A stretch of DNA of 62,000 nucleotides, taken from positions 378,163,766-378,225,765 of the forward strand of contig NC_081407.1 in the NCBI RefSeq assembly GCF_030272615.1. The letters are read 5' to 3'. A program made the position numbers and the translations under genes. The notes below the pieces were generated by a model. It saw only the letters and a program-made list of their open reading frames with translations, was not told the origin of the DNA and made no database searches. Each line of letters begins with the position of its first letter. Position 1 is the stretch's first letter. This DNA comes from Cryptomeria japonica. Lineage: Eukaryota > Streptophyta > Pinopsida > Cupressales > Cupressaceae. Positions 34,507 through 45,983 of this stretch are shown here, piece by piece.

Positions 34507-36500
34507 TGTAATGGATGAAAATGGAATCGGGCAAGACTAAGGCCAAGATCCACTTTCATACAAACATTGGAATACGAAATCACCTAAAGAAGTGATTGTA
34601 TTTGACTAAATCTTGTAGAAGACAGTCCAATGACACTTTTGGGGTTTTTCTTCTTTTGTTGCTTTGGGAAGTGATTGACTTATGGAGATATGTTAAAGAA
34701 ATGTGAAACTATGACTTAGAATGCTACAATTGATTGATGAGCAAAAAAATATTCTATAGCAAACACATAGGTGGATAGTAAATTTGAATGTGCACCTATA
34801 TCTACAATCTAGAGCCGAGTCTATGAAATCGAGATGCCCAAAATGCCCATCTTTTGATTTCGGGATAGAATCTGATAATTTACTTCCTAAGACTGAGACT
34901 AAGCTTTCTACTAAATTTGGAGGGAAACCTTGAGCATAGGGGCATGCCAAGTTTCCTAGCCACGAAAATCATGTCTAATTTTTGAGAATAGGTCTATATC
35001 AGTCTAGTGAAGGTCCCCTAAACTCCATGTCTCTGTCAATGACCTATAGTTACACACAAGAGGGGAGAAAGCGTGTTGTGGATAGGGGTTTTCCTAGGTC
35101 AAACCCTAAGTTTGCAATTAACCTTGATTAAAATATAAAATTAACTTGAATTGAATTAGAAAGCATGCCTTTTGAGGGCAAGGCTATAATACTCTTAGCA
35201 TAAGTCATCCATGTTTTGATGCAAAAACATGATAAATCAATTAAAATCCATCATGAAATTATAATTGAAACATAATATGAAGATGTATTGATGTAATTTA
35301 TTGCTCCTTGAATCAGATTTGTTCTTGAGGAAGAAGAATTACTCTTGAATTCAGGATGAGATGTTCTAGATGTTGAAATGAATTGAGGAGGTTGCCTTAT
35401 ATTGGGATTTCATAATTCAATTCACCTTTAGGAAGACTCATATTTAGCGTATTTTCACACAGAGATAAATTTGGATAGGGCAAAACTACCCAATTATCCT
35501 CCTGAAATTCGAGGAAAAAGTGTGGGAACAAGGGAGTGTGACAGTCTTGGTCTCAACAACTTTATCCCAATTTTTTTAGGGATGCAAGATAAAGGGGTTC
35601 TAATGTAATTCTAGAGCAATGGCTCAAAACATGATATTTAGATATGCAAAATATGTTTTGAAAGTTAAAATTTGGGGTAGGATAAGGATAAATTAGGATA
35701 ATAAAAGATAAATAACACATCTATATTTAAGGGCCCAAACAATAGAGAGATGATGTGATTGTGCATCAAGAAAATTGGGTTAATCATGAAAACCAAAGAA
35801 CAATCAAAGAGAATCACAAAATATTTAAAATTTATGCTAAATTATCCTAATCTAACCAACAAAACTACTAAAATGAAAACATAAATGCAAACCATGTTTC
35901 TCCAATAGAGCTTAGTTGTTCTTCCTTTCATCTCTTATTTCGATATGTCGCTCTCATCATGCAGTTTAAAATATGAAATGAAAGAAAGGATGTGATATTC
36001 GAGATTTACTAGGAATGTGCCTATGCAAGATAGAAATGCTAATTTCTAACAAAATAATAAAAATGAGACTATTGCTAAGCTATTTTGACATAATGAAGAT
36101 ACTAAAATTTTAGATGAATTGAATGAAGAAATAGGCCTCCTTTTATAGAAATCTAGATTTCAATGGATGGTCAAAGATCGAATTGATTTTTGCGACATCA
36201 AATGGACTTGATTGATCTCGCAACAAAGCTACCATTCAAGAGATGGATGAAAATCGAAAAAATCAAGGAGAAGATATCAGGGATAACTAATAAATAAAAT
36301 ATTTATTATCTCCTCATGAAGACCAAATAAGTAAGTTGGAGATATTATGGAGATTTAATAATTAAAAATTATTAAATATCTCCCTATGAGAGGATAAATA
36401 GAAGAATTAAAAATTAAAAAATCCAGAATTATCCCCACGTGAGAGGATAAATGCAGATAATTAATAAATAAGATTTATTAAATATCTCCTCATAAAAGGA
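34507..36500 (-). repeat. LTR (5' LTR of minus-strand element), far end in gap
   Basis: It begins TGTAATGG on the plus strand (the LTR 3' terminus on the minus strand). It is AT-rich and without genes. The outer boundary cannot be placed because the sequence runs into the 500-N gap, so the coordinate is a maximum. Confidence 0.5.
36290..36500. repeat. Degenerate ~55-65 bp tandem repeat at gap edge
   Basis: At least four units share TTATTAAATATCTCC(T/C)CAT followed by GAGAGGATAAAT (around 36,296, 36,362, 36,408 and 36,470). The last enters the N run. Confidence 0.65.
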
Positions 36501-37000
36501 NNNNNNNNNNNNNNNNNNNNNNNNNNNNNNNNNNNNNNNNNNNNNNNNNNNNNNNNNNNNNNNNNNNNNNNNNNNNNNNNNNNNNNNNNNNNNNNNNNNN
36601 NNNNNNNNNNNNNNNNNNNNNNNNNNNNNNNNNNNNNNNNNNNNNNNNNNNNNNNNNNNNNNNNNNNNNNNNNNNNNNNNNNNNNNNNNNNNNNNNNNNN
36701 NNNNNNNNNNNNNNNNNNNNNNNNNNNNNNNNNNNNNNNNNNNNNNNNNNNNNNNNNNNNNNNNNNNNNNNNNNNNNNNNNNNNNNNNNNNNNNNNNNNN
36801 NNNNNNNNNNNNNNNNNNNNNNNNNNNNNNNNNNNNNNNNNNNNNNNNNNNNNNNNNNNNNNNNNNNNNNNNNNNNNNNNNNNNNNNNNNNNNNNNNNNN
36901 NNNNNNNNNNNNNNNNNNNNNNNNNNNNNNNNNNNNNNNNNNNNNNNNNNNNNNNNNNNNNNNNNNNNNNNNNNNNNNNNNNNNNNNNNNNNNNNNNNNN
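36501..37000. other. Assembly gap, exactly 500 N
   Basis: A round-number N block is a placeholder of unknown true length. LINE copy B's ORF1 and 5' end, and possibly the LTR boundary on the left, are hidden in it. Confidence 0.98.
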
Positions 37001-37224
37001 AATTGAAGAAGGAGTCCACCATCTCCTATTACCAATGTCTCAACACTGGGAGCTTTGGGTGTCACAACCAGAAAACGACAGGGGATGGATTGTGGGTATG
37101 AACCTAAAGGGGTGGGAAGACTACCAAATAGTGTATGCAGGGATAGGCTAACTAAAGCCGCTATTGTAGCTGGGGTTTAGAGAACTATTTAGGATATGCA
37201 GATTGGATCCCCCTCCCCTATCAA

Positions 37225-40200
37225 ATGAAAATCATCTCATCAAATATTACGGGGCTTAATCACCCCCAAAAACATGATCTCCTTTCCAATATTGTAAGAG
37301 ATCATAAACCGGATATTTGTCTCATTCAGGAGACAAAGATGCCTTCTAGAAGAGTGGAGAAAATCAAGTTAGCCATTTTTAAAGATTGTGTTGTTCATTG
37401 CTCTGATGCAGATGGAGCCCCAGGTGGCTTAGCCACTCTATGAAACATGAGGATCCTTCGAGGTATGGTAGTTCTTACTTGTGCTAATTATATTGCTACT
37501 AGATTCACTGGTCTCAAGGATGGTTATTCATGGATTTTATCTAATATTTATGCCCCCAATGGGATAAGTGCCAGGAGAAATCTTTGGGGTTCCTTGAGTT
37601 AGGCTAGACTTTCTTTCCCGAATGATAGATGGATTCTTAAGGGGGATTTTAATACTCCTCTTTGTAGCGGAGAGAAAATGGGTGGTGCTCTAATCTCTAA
37701 GGAAACTAAACAAGATCTTCTTGATATGATCAATGCTCTTTGTTTATTGGACCTAGATCTTATTGGTGCTCATTTACATGGTCTAATAGAAGGAGTGGAT
37801 CAGACCTTATTCAGGTCAAACTTGATCGAGGTCTAATTTTGCCAAATTGGCTTACAAAAATTCTTGTACCTTGTCCTATCTCTCTAGAATTGGATCGGAC
37901 CATTTCCTGATTATCCTGAATATGTTGCCCCTTTATGGTAGAAGATCCTTTCCCTTTAGATTTGAGAAAATGTGGACCATCAATCTTGAACTTCAGGATA
38001 AGATTTCAGAATGGTGGGACATTATTATTCAGGGGACTGGTATATATAGAATTGTTAACAAATTGTCCAATGTTAAATCCAATATTCTATAGTGGAACAA
38101 ATCTGTGTTCGGGAATATTTTTCAGCAAAAGGAAAACATAAAGAAGGAGTTGGATGATATTCAATTTCTTAGTCAGGGGTTGGGATACAAGCCTAGAATC
38201 ATGGATAAAGATATTAAACTATTGAATAAGCTTCATGACATTATTTCTAAGGAAGAGGAATATTGGAAACAGAGATCCAGAGTTGTATGGCTTAAAAGTG
38301 GGGACAAGAATACTAAATTTTTTCATATGACCACTATGAAACATAGAGCGACCAATAGAATTAAGAAGTTATAGGTTAACAACTAGTGGGTGGATAAGAA
38401 GTAGGATTTTTCTAAGGAGGCCATCGATTTATTCTCCTCCCTCCTCTTTGAGGATGGTCCTCTGGATCTTCAGGCCCTAGAGAATATTCTTTAGGAGGTT
38501 TTGCTTAAGGTCACCTTGGAGATCAACAAGGAGCTTACCAGAATCCTGAGTTTTGTAGAGGTTAATAAAGATACTTTCTCCTTTGAAGGGAACAAAGTTC
38601 CAAGCTCATATGGTTTTCCGATGTTTATTTTTTCCAAATGTATTGGTAGATTGTTGGTAATGATGTTTTTGATGTTGCTAGAGAGTTATTTGGTTCCAGT
38701 TCTCTTTTCAAAGAGTTGAATGTCGCCTTTTTTGTTTTTATCCCTGAAAGACCTAATGCTAGCAACTTTCAAGATTTCAGACCCATTAGTTTGTGTAAGT
38801 CGATTTATAAGATTATCTCTAAGATTCTAGTTTTCAGACTCAAAGCTATCATGCCTATGTTGATTTCCAGACATCAAAATGGTTTCATCCCTGGCCGATA
38901 GGTTTTGGATTCTATTATTGTGGTTGATGAAAATGTCTATTCTCTTTTTTTAATAACATTGGTTTCCTTCTCAAGATCGATCTTTTGAAGGCCTATGATC
39001 GGGTTAATTGCCAGTTTTTGATAAGTGTCCTATATGCTTTTAGTTTTTATAGTCATTTTTTTCAGTTGGTTGAACAATGCATATCTATGCTGAATTTTTT
39101 TGTCTTCTTTAATGGTTCCCCCTCTGGTTTTTTCTCTTCCTCTAGAGGTATTCAGTAGGGTGATCCTCTGTCCACCTTTGTCTTCATCTTAATGAGTGAA
39201 GCTCTGAGTAAGGTTATCCAACAGGGTATCAGAATGGGCAATTTAAAAGGCCTTAAGCGTTCCTCTCAATATCTTGTGTGTTCCCATAATTTTTTTATGA
39301 TACTGTCCTTATTGGAGAGAGTTATGTTAGGAAAGATAAAGTATTGAAGGCCATTTTGTCCCTATATGAAAGAGGATCTGGATAGAGGATAAGCTTACCC
39401 AAAATCTCTATCTTCTTCCTCAACACCCCTGCTTATAGATAGAATAAAATTGCTGAAATTTTGGGGTTTAAAATTGGCACTCTATCAGATACTTATTTGG
39501 GCCTACCTCTATGCCTTGGTCCTCCGAAGACATTTTGGTCAAGTATTATTGATAGATTTTATAAGAAGTTGGTAAGGTGGAAAGGTGCCCTCCTTAGCCA
39601 AGTTGGTAAACTCCTTATAAAATACCCATTGCTTCTGAATTATGCCAAGAATTTATTTAAAGTCCTAGTGAAATTTGTGGAGTGCATGGAAAAGATTCGA
39701 AAGACCTTTTTGTGGTCTAGGTCTTAAAGTAACAATAAATTGCATATTCCTTCATGGGAATAGGTGTTCTCCCTAAAAATCTTGGTGGCCTAGCCCTCAG
39801 ACAGATGCAAGATTTAAACATAGTTGTGTTATCCAAATAATTATGTATATGTCTTAAAGAGGATAATGAATGGATCTCTATATTCCATCACAAATATCAT
39901 ATTTAGGGAATTGAAGATGCCTTGGAAAATTACCTATTTCCATTTGTGGCATGTGATATGTGGAAGAATTTTTTCAATTAGAAGGTTATTATTTCTCAAG
40001 GGATGAGATGGTATCTTGGAGATGGTAGAAATCTACACTTCTAGGATGACTGTTGGGCAGGGGACGGTTCCTTATCCATCTTCTCATGGGTGGACAGTCT
40101 CAAGAACAAATGTATTAGACTTGTTGGTGTCTGGGTTGCTAATTATATTCATGAGGGAGCGTGGATTGATCTTGTTAGTATTGATTCTTCCCTTTTACCT

Positions 40201-40800
40201 ATCTAGGAGTGGCTTTCACAGATTCATACTCCCTTGTTTCATGTTGTTGATAATTTTTTTTGGAGTAAATCGCCCTATGGGGTCTTCTCTATTGCTAATG
40301 ATTTTTCAGATCATCACTAAGTCCTTGTCTCTGGCCCCCTTTTGGGCTGGTATCTGGAACAATTTCTTGATCACCACAATTGATATATTTTTTCTTGCTC
40401 TTTATGTAGGAGAAGGTTCTAACCATTGGCAATCTTTGTAAAAGAGGTATGGTTGTCCCCAACATATGTTTCCTATATAAAGAGAATGCGGAGAATGCTA
40501 ACAACATCCTCCTACATTGCCTATTTTCTATTTAAGTTTGGGTCTTCTTCTTTAAGCTGTGCGAGTTATGTTGGCTTTAGTCGAGTAATATCAGGGATTG
40601 TTAGTTCCAATGGGTTTGTCACTCAGGAAATACCTCTCTTAGAGTACTCTGGAGTTGGATGATGCCTCACATTTATTTGGGTCTATGGAAGGAGAGAAAT
40701 AATAGAATCTTCAGGGATAGGGAGGGCTCACCTATTATTGGGGTGCATAGAATACATAACAGTATTAAGGAAAACCTCCTATCCTCTTGTCCCTCCCACA
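37225..40800 (+). pseudogene. LINE ORF2, broken (copy B)
   Basis: It opens MKIISSNITGLNHP and keeps the endonuclease IQETK motif. RT blocks are at 38,770-38,930 (RPISLCKSIYKIISKIL), YLGLPL at 39,500, and the C-terminal LGLWKERNNRIFRDREG of the zf-RVT region at 40,670-40,730. Stops shared with copy A include TGA 37,441-37,443 and TAG 37,600-37,602. The frameshift at the YxDD region (39,291-39,310) is also shared. A TAG after IPGR near 38,900 is private to this copy. Confidence 0.9.
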
Positions 40801-40837
40801 AAAGACAAGAGGATAGGAGGTTTTTCTTAATACTGTT
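40758..40837. repeat. 33-bp perfect-type hairpin at LINE 3' end
   Basis: Left arm 40,758-40,790 and right arm 40,805-40,837 are reverse complements with one mismatch in 33, separated by a 14-nt loop (CCCTCCCACAAAAG). The left arm is LINE coding sequence (RIHNSIKENLLSS), so the right arm looks copied back from it. Confidence 0.95.
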
Positions 40838-40862
40838 CTGTTTAGGATTTGATTTTCCTTAA

Positions 40863-41360
40863 TATAATCACCAAACGTCTTTTGTCTAAGGTTTTGCTTG
40901 GCTTCGATTTTTCTTTACCTTATTGTTTGCTTGATGTCATTATAATAATAATTAAGTTTAGATTTCAGTCTTAAGACATAAATCCAATAAATTTTTACAT
41001 AAAGTAGTTTACACAATTGAGGAAGGATACGCAACAACTCCTTTAATGAAAGCATCCATTAAAACTCATAGTTGTTGTTACCTCATGAAATATTATGATT
41101 GCAACATAAGAATAGGATGGGTTTGTTAAAAATAATTTAGAATCTTTCAAGAAAATGTGATTGGCATGGTGAGAGCCTTGTGGGAAAAAGACCACACCAA
41201 AGAGAACAATGCTTGTGTTATTCCTTCAAATGGGTTACAAGAATACTTCTCTCTAAATTCCTCTAGAACTTTATTACTGCTACAAACTACAAAACAACTT
41301 GTCTAACCTCCTACAAGAGTACAAAGAGTTTGATTTCATTGAATTTTTTCTTCACTTATT
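40863..41360. other. Unassigned sequence 3' of LINE copy B
   Basis: No gene, repeat partner or terminal structure recognised in about 500 bp. Confidence 0.4.
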
Positions 41361-42198
41361 AAAATATTTCAGTATGGTCTAAATTCTAGTTCCCCATATC
41401 TCTTATAATGGGTTGTCTAGGAATCATATGTTTTCTAGAAACATAACCCTCAACTTAAAATTGTACAATTTTTTTGGGATATTCCTATTTTAAGCACTCG
41501 TAAATGATGCAATTATAAATTAGTATTATACATTTGATTTATTTTTTATTTTGTATATCTATATAATATTAGCTTCTTAATCGATTCACTATTTTTTTAA
41601 ATTTAATGATGCCTATTTTTTTGTAATGGGTGTCACTTTTGCGTGATTAAAAAGAAAGGGATATTCACTAGATTTAAGTATTTTTCACTGAGTACTATCT
41701 CTGTTGTATTTTCTTGTCTTTTATGTTATCTATATCTTCTTATTATAATATTAAAATGATTTATTTTAGTTGGCTTAAGGTTGTGCTCATGTAATTTAAT
41801 AATCTAAGACTTAAGTAGAATACAATTCTTAATATTTCCTATGCAACCTCATTTCTCAAAATCAAATTACAATACATATAATTTTAACCTAAGTCACAAT
41901 TATAATTAAAATTAAATTGACTATTTCTATTTCAAAATTATATAACTTCAAAACTTGCATTTCATTTTTATAAATAAATTAATAATAATCAACCAATTCA
42001 AACAATCATTATTTTTTTAACATTTAAAAATAATAAAAATACAGAAAAAAAAATCTTAGGTACTTCTCTTATTACATTTATCACTTCTATTACAATATTA
42101 AAATGACAAGTTTTACATGCTATTAATTTGTTGGAGATTACTTGCATAATATTTGTATTCATCTTCTTTTTATTTATGATGTCTTGAAATTTATGCTT

Positions 42199-42246
<48 letters not shown>

Positions 42247-43070
42247 TTTTTTTCCAATTTTTTATTCTTTATTTATGACAAAGAGGATTAACCCTATATA
42301 AAAGTAAATGCAAGATTACAAAGATTTACATGCTATGTCAAGATCACTTATTGATGAGCAATAAAATGTGATTGATTGTCATATTAGTGCTCAATTACAA
42401 TAACAGAGAAAAATATATCTGTGCAACAACTACAAAATGATTCTTCAGTTGATGTGACGTTAGCTCCAAATTTTGCTGCTAATATTCTAGGCAATATAGA
42501 TCCTAAACTAAGATCGACTGCATTTGTGTCAAGAAGAAAATATTGATCAAAACTTACTCAGCTAAAACAATACAAGATGTTCTATGACTTGAAACAATGA
42601 GGTACCTCTTGGCTTGTGGCCTAATTGAGAATTATGCTCATGATCAAGAATTTGGTTTTGAATTCATCTCTATTCAAATGTATATATAAAGATAAATAAT
42701 TTTCCTTTACCTATTTAATGTTGAGTTTCTTTCTACAAATTGCTAAATTATTTTGCCATTTTTTTTGAAATTCCTCCAAATCCACCTCAAACAATTATTT
42801 ATACAAAAGCATACAAAACATAATATCCAACTCATCTAATTTTAGGTTGTGAAGAACTTTCCCAACCACTATCTTGATTTCTTACTGATTTTTACTTAAA
42901 TTTGTAGATGTTCAAGAGAGTAAAAAGAAGGGTGTCATCAACTCATACTAATGTTTCTACAATAACAGCTATTATTCCCAAAACCAACCTTTTTCTGATA
43001 AAACTATTGATTTAAAATTTGGTGAATGCAACAAAAAAGATAAGGAACCTGGTGGTAAACAGATTTGTCA
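41360..43070. repeat. Inverted copy of the 4,850-6,640 repeat
   Basis: 41,360-41,500 matches 6,500-6,640 reversed, 41,640-41,800 matches 6,000-6,170 reversed, and 42,890-43,060 matches 4,880-5,050 reversed. It contains extra DNA at 42,300-42,570 with a codon-like stretch (VTLAPNFAANILGNIDPKLR at about 42,459-42,518) of unknown origin. The order relative to the adjacent LINE differs from the left side, so it is a dispersed copy rather than part of the big inverted arm. Confidence 0.65.
42203..42243. repeat. (TA)20 microsatellite
   Basis: Uninterrupted TA run inside the AT-rich repeat, absent from the left copy. Confidence 0.97.
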
Positions 43071-43079
43071 TTGTGTTCG

Positions 43080-43260
43080 TTTATTTGAAATATATTCTAG
43101 AGTGCTTCATTGATTCAAATATTTTGAAAGCTTGCATGCAAAAGCCATTTTGTGCACATTCTGAAATCCTTTTTTTTCATTCATGAGGGGACGTCTCTCT
43201 TGAAGAATTTTGGTAAACAGTTCACGGGTTCTGTCTGTGCTTCCACATTCTTCATACTGC
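43080..43260 (-). pseudogene. Possible PPR-repeat fragment
   Basis: On the minus strand, FFKRDVPS followed in another frame by GFQNVHKMAFACK resembles a decayed PPR motif of the RDVxSxNAxIxxYAQNGF type, seen better at 48,285-48,570. Frame breaks are frequent. Low confidence. Confidence 0.3.
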
Positions 43261-43318
43261 GTAATTCCATGAGACTGCATTTCATTTTAGAACTTTTTTT
43301 TATATCTCTAATGGAGAA

Positions 43319-43485
43319 GGTAAAGAATGCTCGAAAATGGAGAATTTCTAACCTTCTTGACAAAGAGGTCCCTCAAGGTTAGGAAATAAGGTTAGAAATG
43401 CTTCATTTTGGAGAATTCTTAACCTTTTTCCTTTTGAAATTATGAATATGGGTTAAGAATGCTCGAAAATGAAGCATCCTTAACC
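43319..43485. repeat. Three 35-nt quasi-palindromic repeats
   Basis: Units at 43,319-43,353, 43,390-43,424 and 43,451-43,485 are each exactly 35 nt, begin GGTTA/GGTAA and end TAACC. The third pairs GGTTAAGAATGCT with AGCATCCTTAACC (12 of 13) around CGAAAATGA. Spacing is 71 and 61 bp. Confidence 0.8.
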
Positions 43486-44564
43486 TTCTCTTACAAACAC
43501 TATGATCTTGACCTCAAAAACCATCGAACATGAAGGAGAACAAAGGGGAAATGTAAATGACATTTTAAGATAAAATTCTCCCTCAAATTACCACAAATAT
43601 TAAAATAATTTAAAATATTAAATTATCTTTTGAAAAATAATTTAATATTTTAAATTTAATATGCAAACTTAGGAAAAATAACCATAACTTTCAAATGGTA
43701 AGAAATTAAGCTCTGAAATTTAAAGCACACATTTATGGTAGGGAAATAAGAAAAGGTAATAATTTATTCCTCATGAAAATACCTAGGATGAGAGATTTTA
43801 ATCATTTTTGGGCAAGGGACATCAAAATTTGAAAGTTTAATATATGATAAACTATGAACTGGGTTCAGACGAAAATTGGCCACATAACACATAATGATGC
43901 AAAGGACATGTATATGAAATTATTTACCTTAATTATTTGTAACTTCCAAAATTCCTCCATTTTTCATAATTTGACTAACAAGGACCTTAGATCACATGCT
44001 CATTGCTTGCACATAGACACATATTTGGGCCTTCATTCAACATTGAGACTGATATGAAGTTAAAATTTCAGGTATCCCAAATATGGGGGCAACAACTAGG
44101 TATGACTGGGGACAAGGACTGCAAAGGATGTAGGATGAACCCAAAATCTTTGGCTCGCAGTCTAGTGGACTATCCATTGGGTAACAGAGTCAAGAAGAAA
44201 CAACATAGGGAATAGCCAGAGAAATCAGACAAAAACCAAAAATGGGATGAACACAACAAAACTTATAACTAAATTATGCACATAGTAGGCAAATCCCATC
44301 TCAAAGCTCTCCACGATCTTCATACAAAACCATTCACAGGCTGACCGAACTAGGCACCTGTGCAAAAATATGGCGAGCGTCCATGTGAAACCTGTAAGAT
44401 TAGTGAGCTGGCAAGATCAACATGTATAAGATGAGAAAAAAATTTGGACAGTGAACCAAACAACCATCTCTCATCATAAATTTGTAGGCTCTCTTCAAGT
44501 ATTGGGGTACCACTTTGAACTTTATTGACAATTTGTGAAATATTCTCAAGCATACCCATATCCT
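43486..44564. other. 3' region of the copia-like element or its flank
   Basis: Downstream (minus strand) of the unknown ORF. A further minus-strand open frame (44,350-44,613, QIVNKVQSGTPILEESLQIY) may extend the element out of frame. No 3' LTR matching 47,748-48,040 was found here, and nothing else is recognised. Confidence 0.4.
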
Positions 44565-45527
44565 CTATTTGAAGATCCCTCTGATAGTCTGGTTTACAAT
44601 ACAAATCGGACAACCTTCATATAATCTATGATGAGAAGAAACTTGATTAGACATAACCATTGAATCATGTTCAAGAATTTCATCTTGAAAATCATCTGTA
44701 TAAATACGCTCATCTGAAAACAAAGGATTGAGGTATGCACTTTTACTATAGGAGAAGTCATCATTTGAAGCCTTCAAACAACAATCTGAAATACAAACAT
44801 TATGACAATTAACTTCATTGATTTCCTTCATTAGATCATCCATTACCTCATTTATCTCTGCATTTTCGGTATAATTCCTAAAACTATCCCCTTGAATAAG
44901 GATGTCTTCTTGATCCAAATATTCAAAAGGAGGATTTCTTTGAACCTTGAATACTTCATAAGGCATAGATTGCAATTCCATAAAAATAGGGATATTTATT
45001 GATATACCTACATGGATTTCATATTCAACCCTCGCATAGATATTTGCATTACTTTTTGCACTCTCTTGTCCCAATGATTCCTCTTCATCACACTCTTCAT
45101 GAAATTTGAAAACTTTATACTCAGGTGACATGCATGATAAAGAGTGGATTCTCGATGGTTCAAATTCTTTCACTTGAGGCTGATCTAGAAATTCAGTAAA
45201 CGTCTCCATTTTTGAAGATAAAGAATATGTCTGCAAAATTTTACTTAGGCTTCCTTCTCTACTGGGCATATCCATACAAGATTGTTCACTAGGTATTATA
45301 CCTTTGATTTCCTTGAAAAAGTTTTCATCTTGAACTGTCCGTGATGGATGAATGAGAATATCTTCTCCACGTAGAAAGTCATCATCATAAGACTTGAGAC
45401 ACCAAGCTGCAATGAAAACTATAGGGGATTCTTCTTTATGCATGTCTTCATCGTTATTTTCAAGCTTCGGTTGCATGCATGTCTGAAAAGAATTTGAATC
45501 ATCATCTTCAAGCTCTTTGTTTTCAAG
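44565..45527 (-). pseudogene. Unknown acidic ORF in place of copia pol
   Basis: About 303 residues are open from the ATG at 45,476 (MQPKLENNDEDMHKEE) to the stop at 44,565. It is Asp/Glu/Ser-rich with scattered cysteines (FHEECDEEESLGQ, NCHNVCISDCCLK). It has no integrase HHCC or DDE, RT or RNase H signature. It follows the protease in the same frame with one TAA between them, so it could once have been a polyprotein tail. It may be a captured host segment or an element-specific accessory domain. I do not recognise it. Confidence 0.55.
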
Positions 45528-45983
45528 TTAACAGAAGACTTTTTCTTTTCTCTGACAATCTTCATAGTGCTCATGGCATTTTGTCACAATGATAGCTCTA
45601 GTCTCCAAGTCTCTAATGAAAACTGACTCAGGTGTGAACTCCACAACTCTCTTAGTTGTGGCATGTGTGATTTGATAGATAGAAAGGAGATTGTTTGTCA
45701 AGTGGCGTACACACAACACCTCATTGAAGGAGTTATCCCCAATGTCAATAGATCCTTTCCCAATCACATCCATATATGTATGATTGCCCATCAAAATTTG
45801 TGGCATGGTACAAGGCTCAAATGTAGAGAACATAGACTGTAAAGATGCCATATGATGAGAAGCCCCTGAATCTAGAAGCCATCTCTCTGAATCATGACTA
45901 ATAGTAGCACATAGAGCTTTTCCTTTTCTTGTTCCAAAAGAGCGAGTCTTCCCACTTGTAGAAGCCATGAACTCTTTCCCTTT
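45528..45983 (-). pseudogene. Copia protease segment (DSGAS aspartic protease)
   Basis: In frame with gag after the TGA at 45,984. The catalytic motif WLLDSGASHHM is at about 45,846-45,878, followed by the usual LxGN and GxG-like strands (QILMGN, DVIGKGSIDIG) and LCVRHLTNNLLSI. In autonomous copia elements this domain continues into the integrase zinc finger. Here it ends at a TAA. Its role is Gag maturation. Confidence 0.82.

Larger units (their letters stand above)
37001..40845 (+). mobile_element. LINE (non-LTR retrotransposon), copy B
   Basis: Inverted near-identical counterpart of LINE copy A. It begins at the gap edge within the ORF1-ORF2 spacer and runs to the zf-RVT end. It is truncated at a snap-back hairpin near 40,758-40,837. 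No poly-A tail or target-site duplication can be identified. Confidence 0.9.

Noticed and set aside
40295-40507. Minus-strand frame inside LINE copy B
   Set aside because: Shadow of the LINE coding strand.
1-40845. LINE copies A and B as part of the large inverted duplication
   Set aside because: They are inverted to each other, but their order relative to the AT-rich repeat is reversed on the right side and their flanks do not match, so they are better read as dispersed copies.
43319-43485. CRISPR-like array
   Set aside because: Only three diverged units, unequal spacing, plant nuclear context and no cas genes. Treated as quasi-palindromic repeats.
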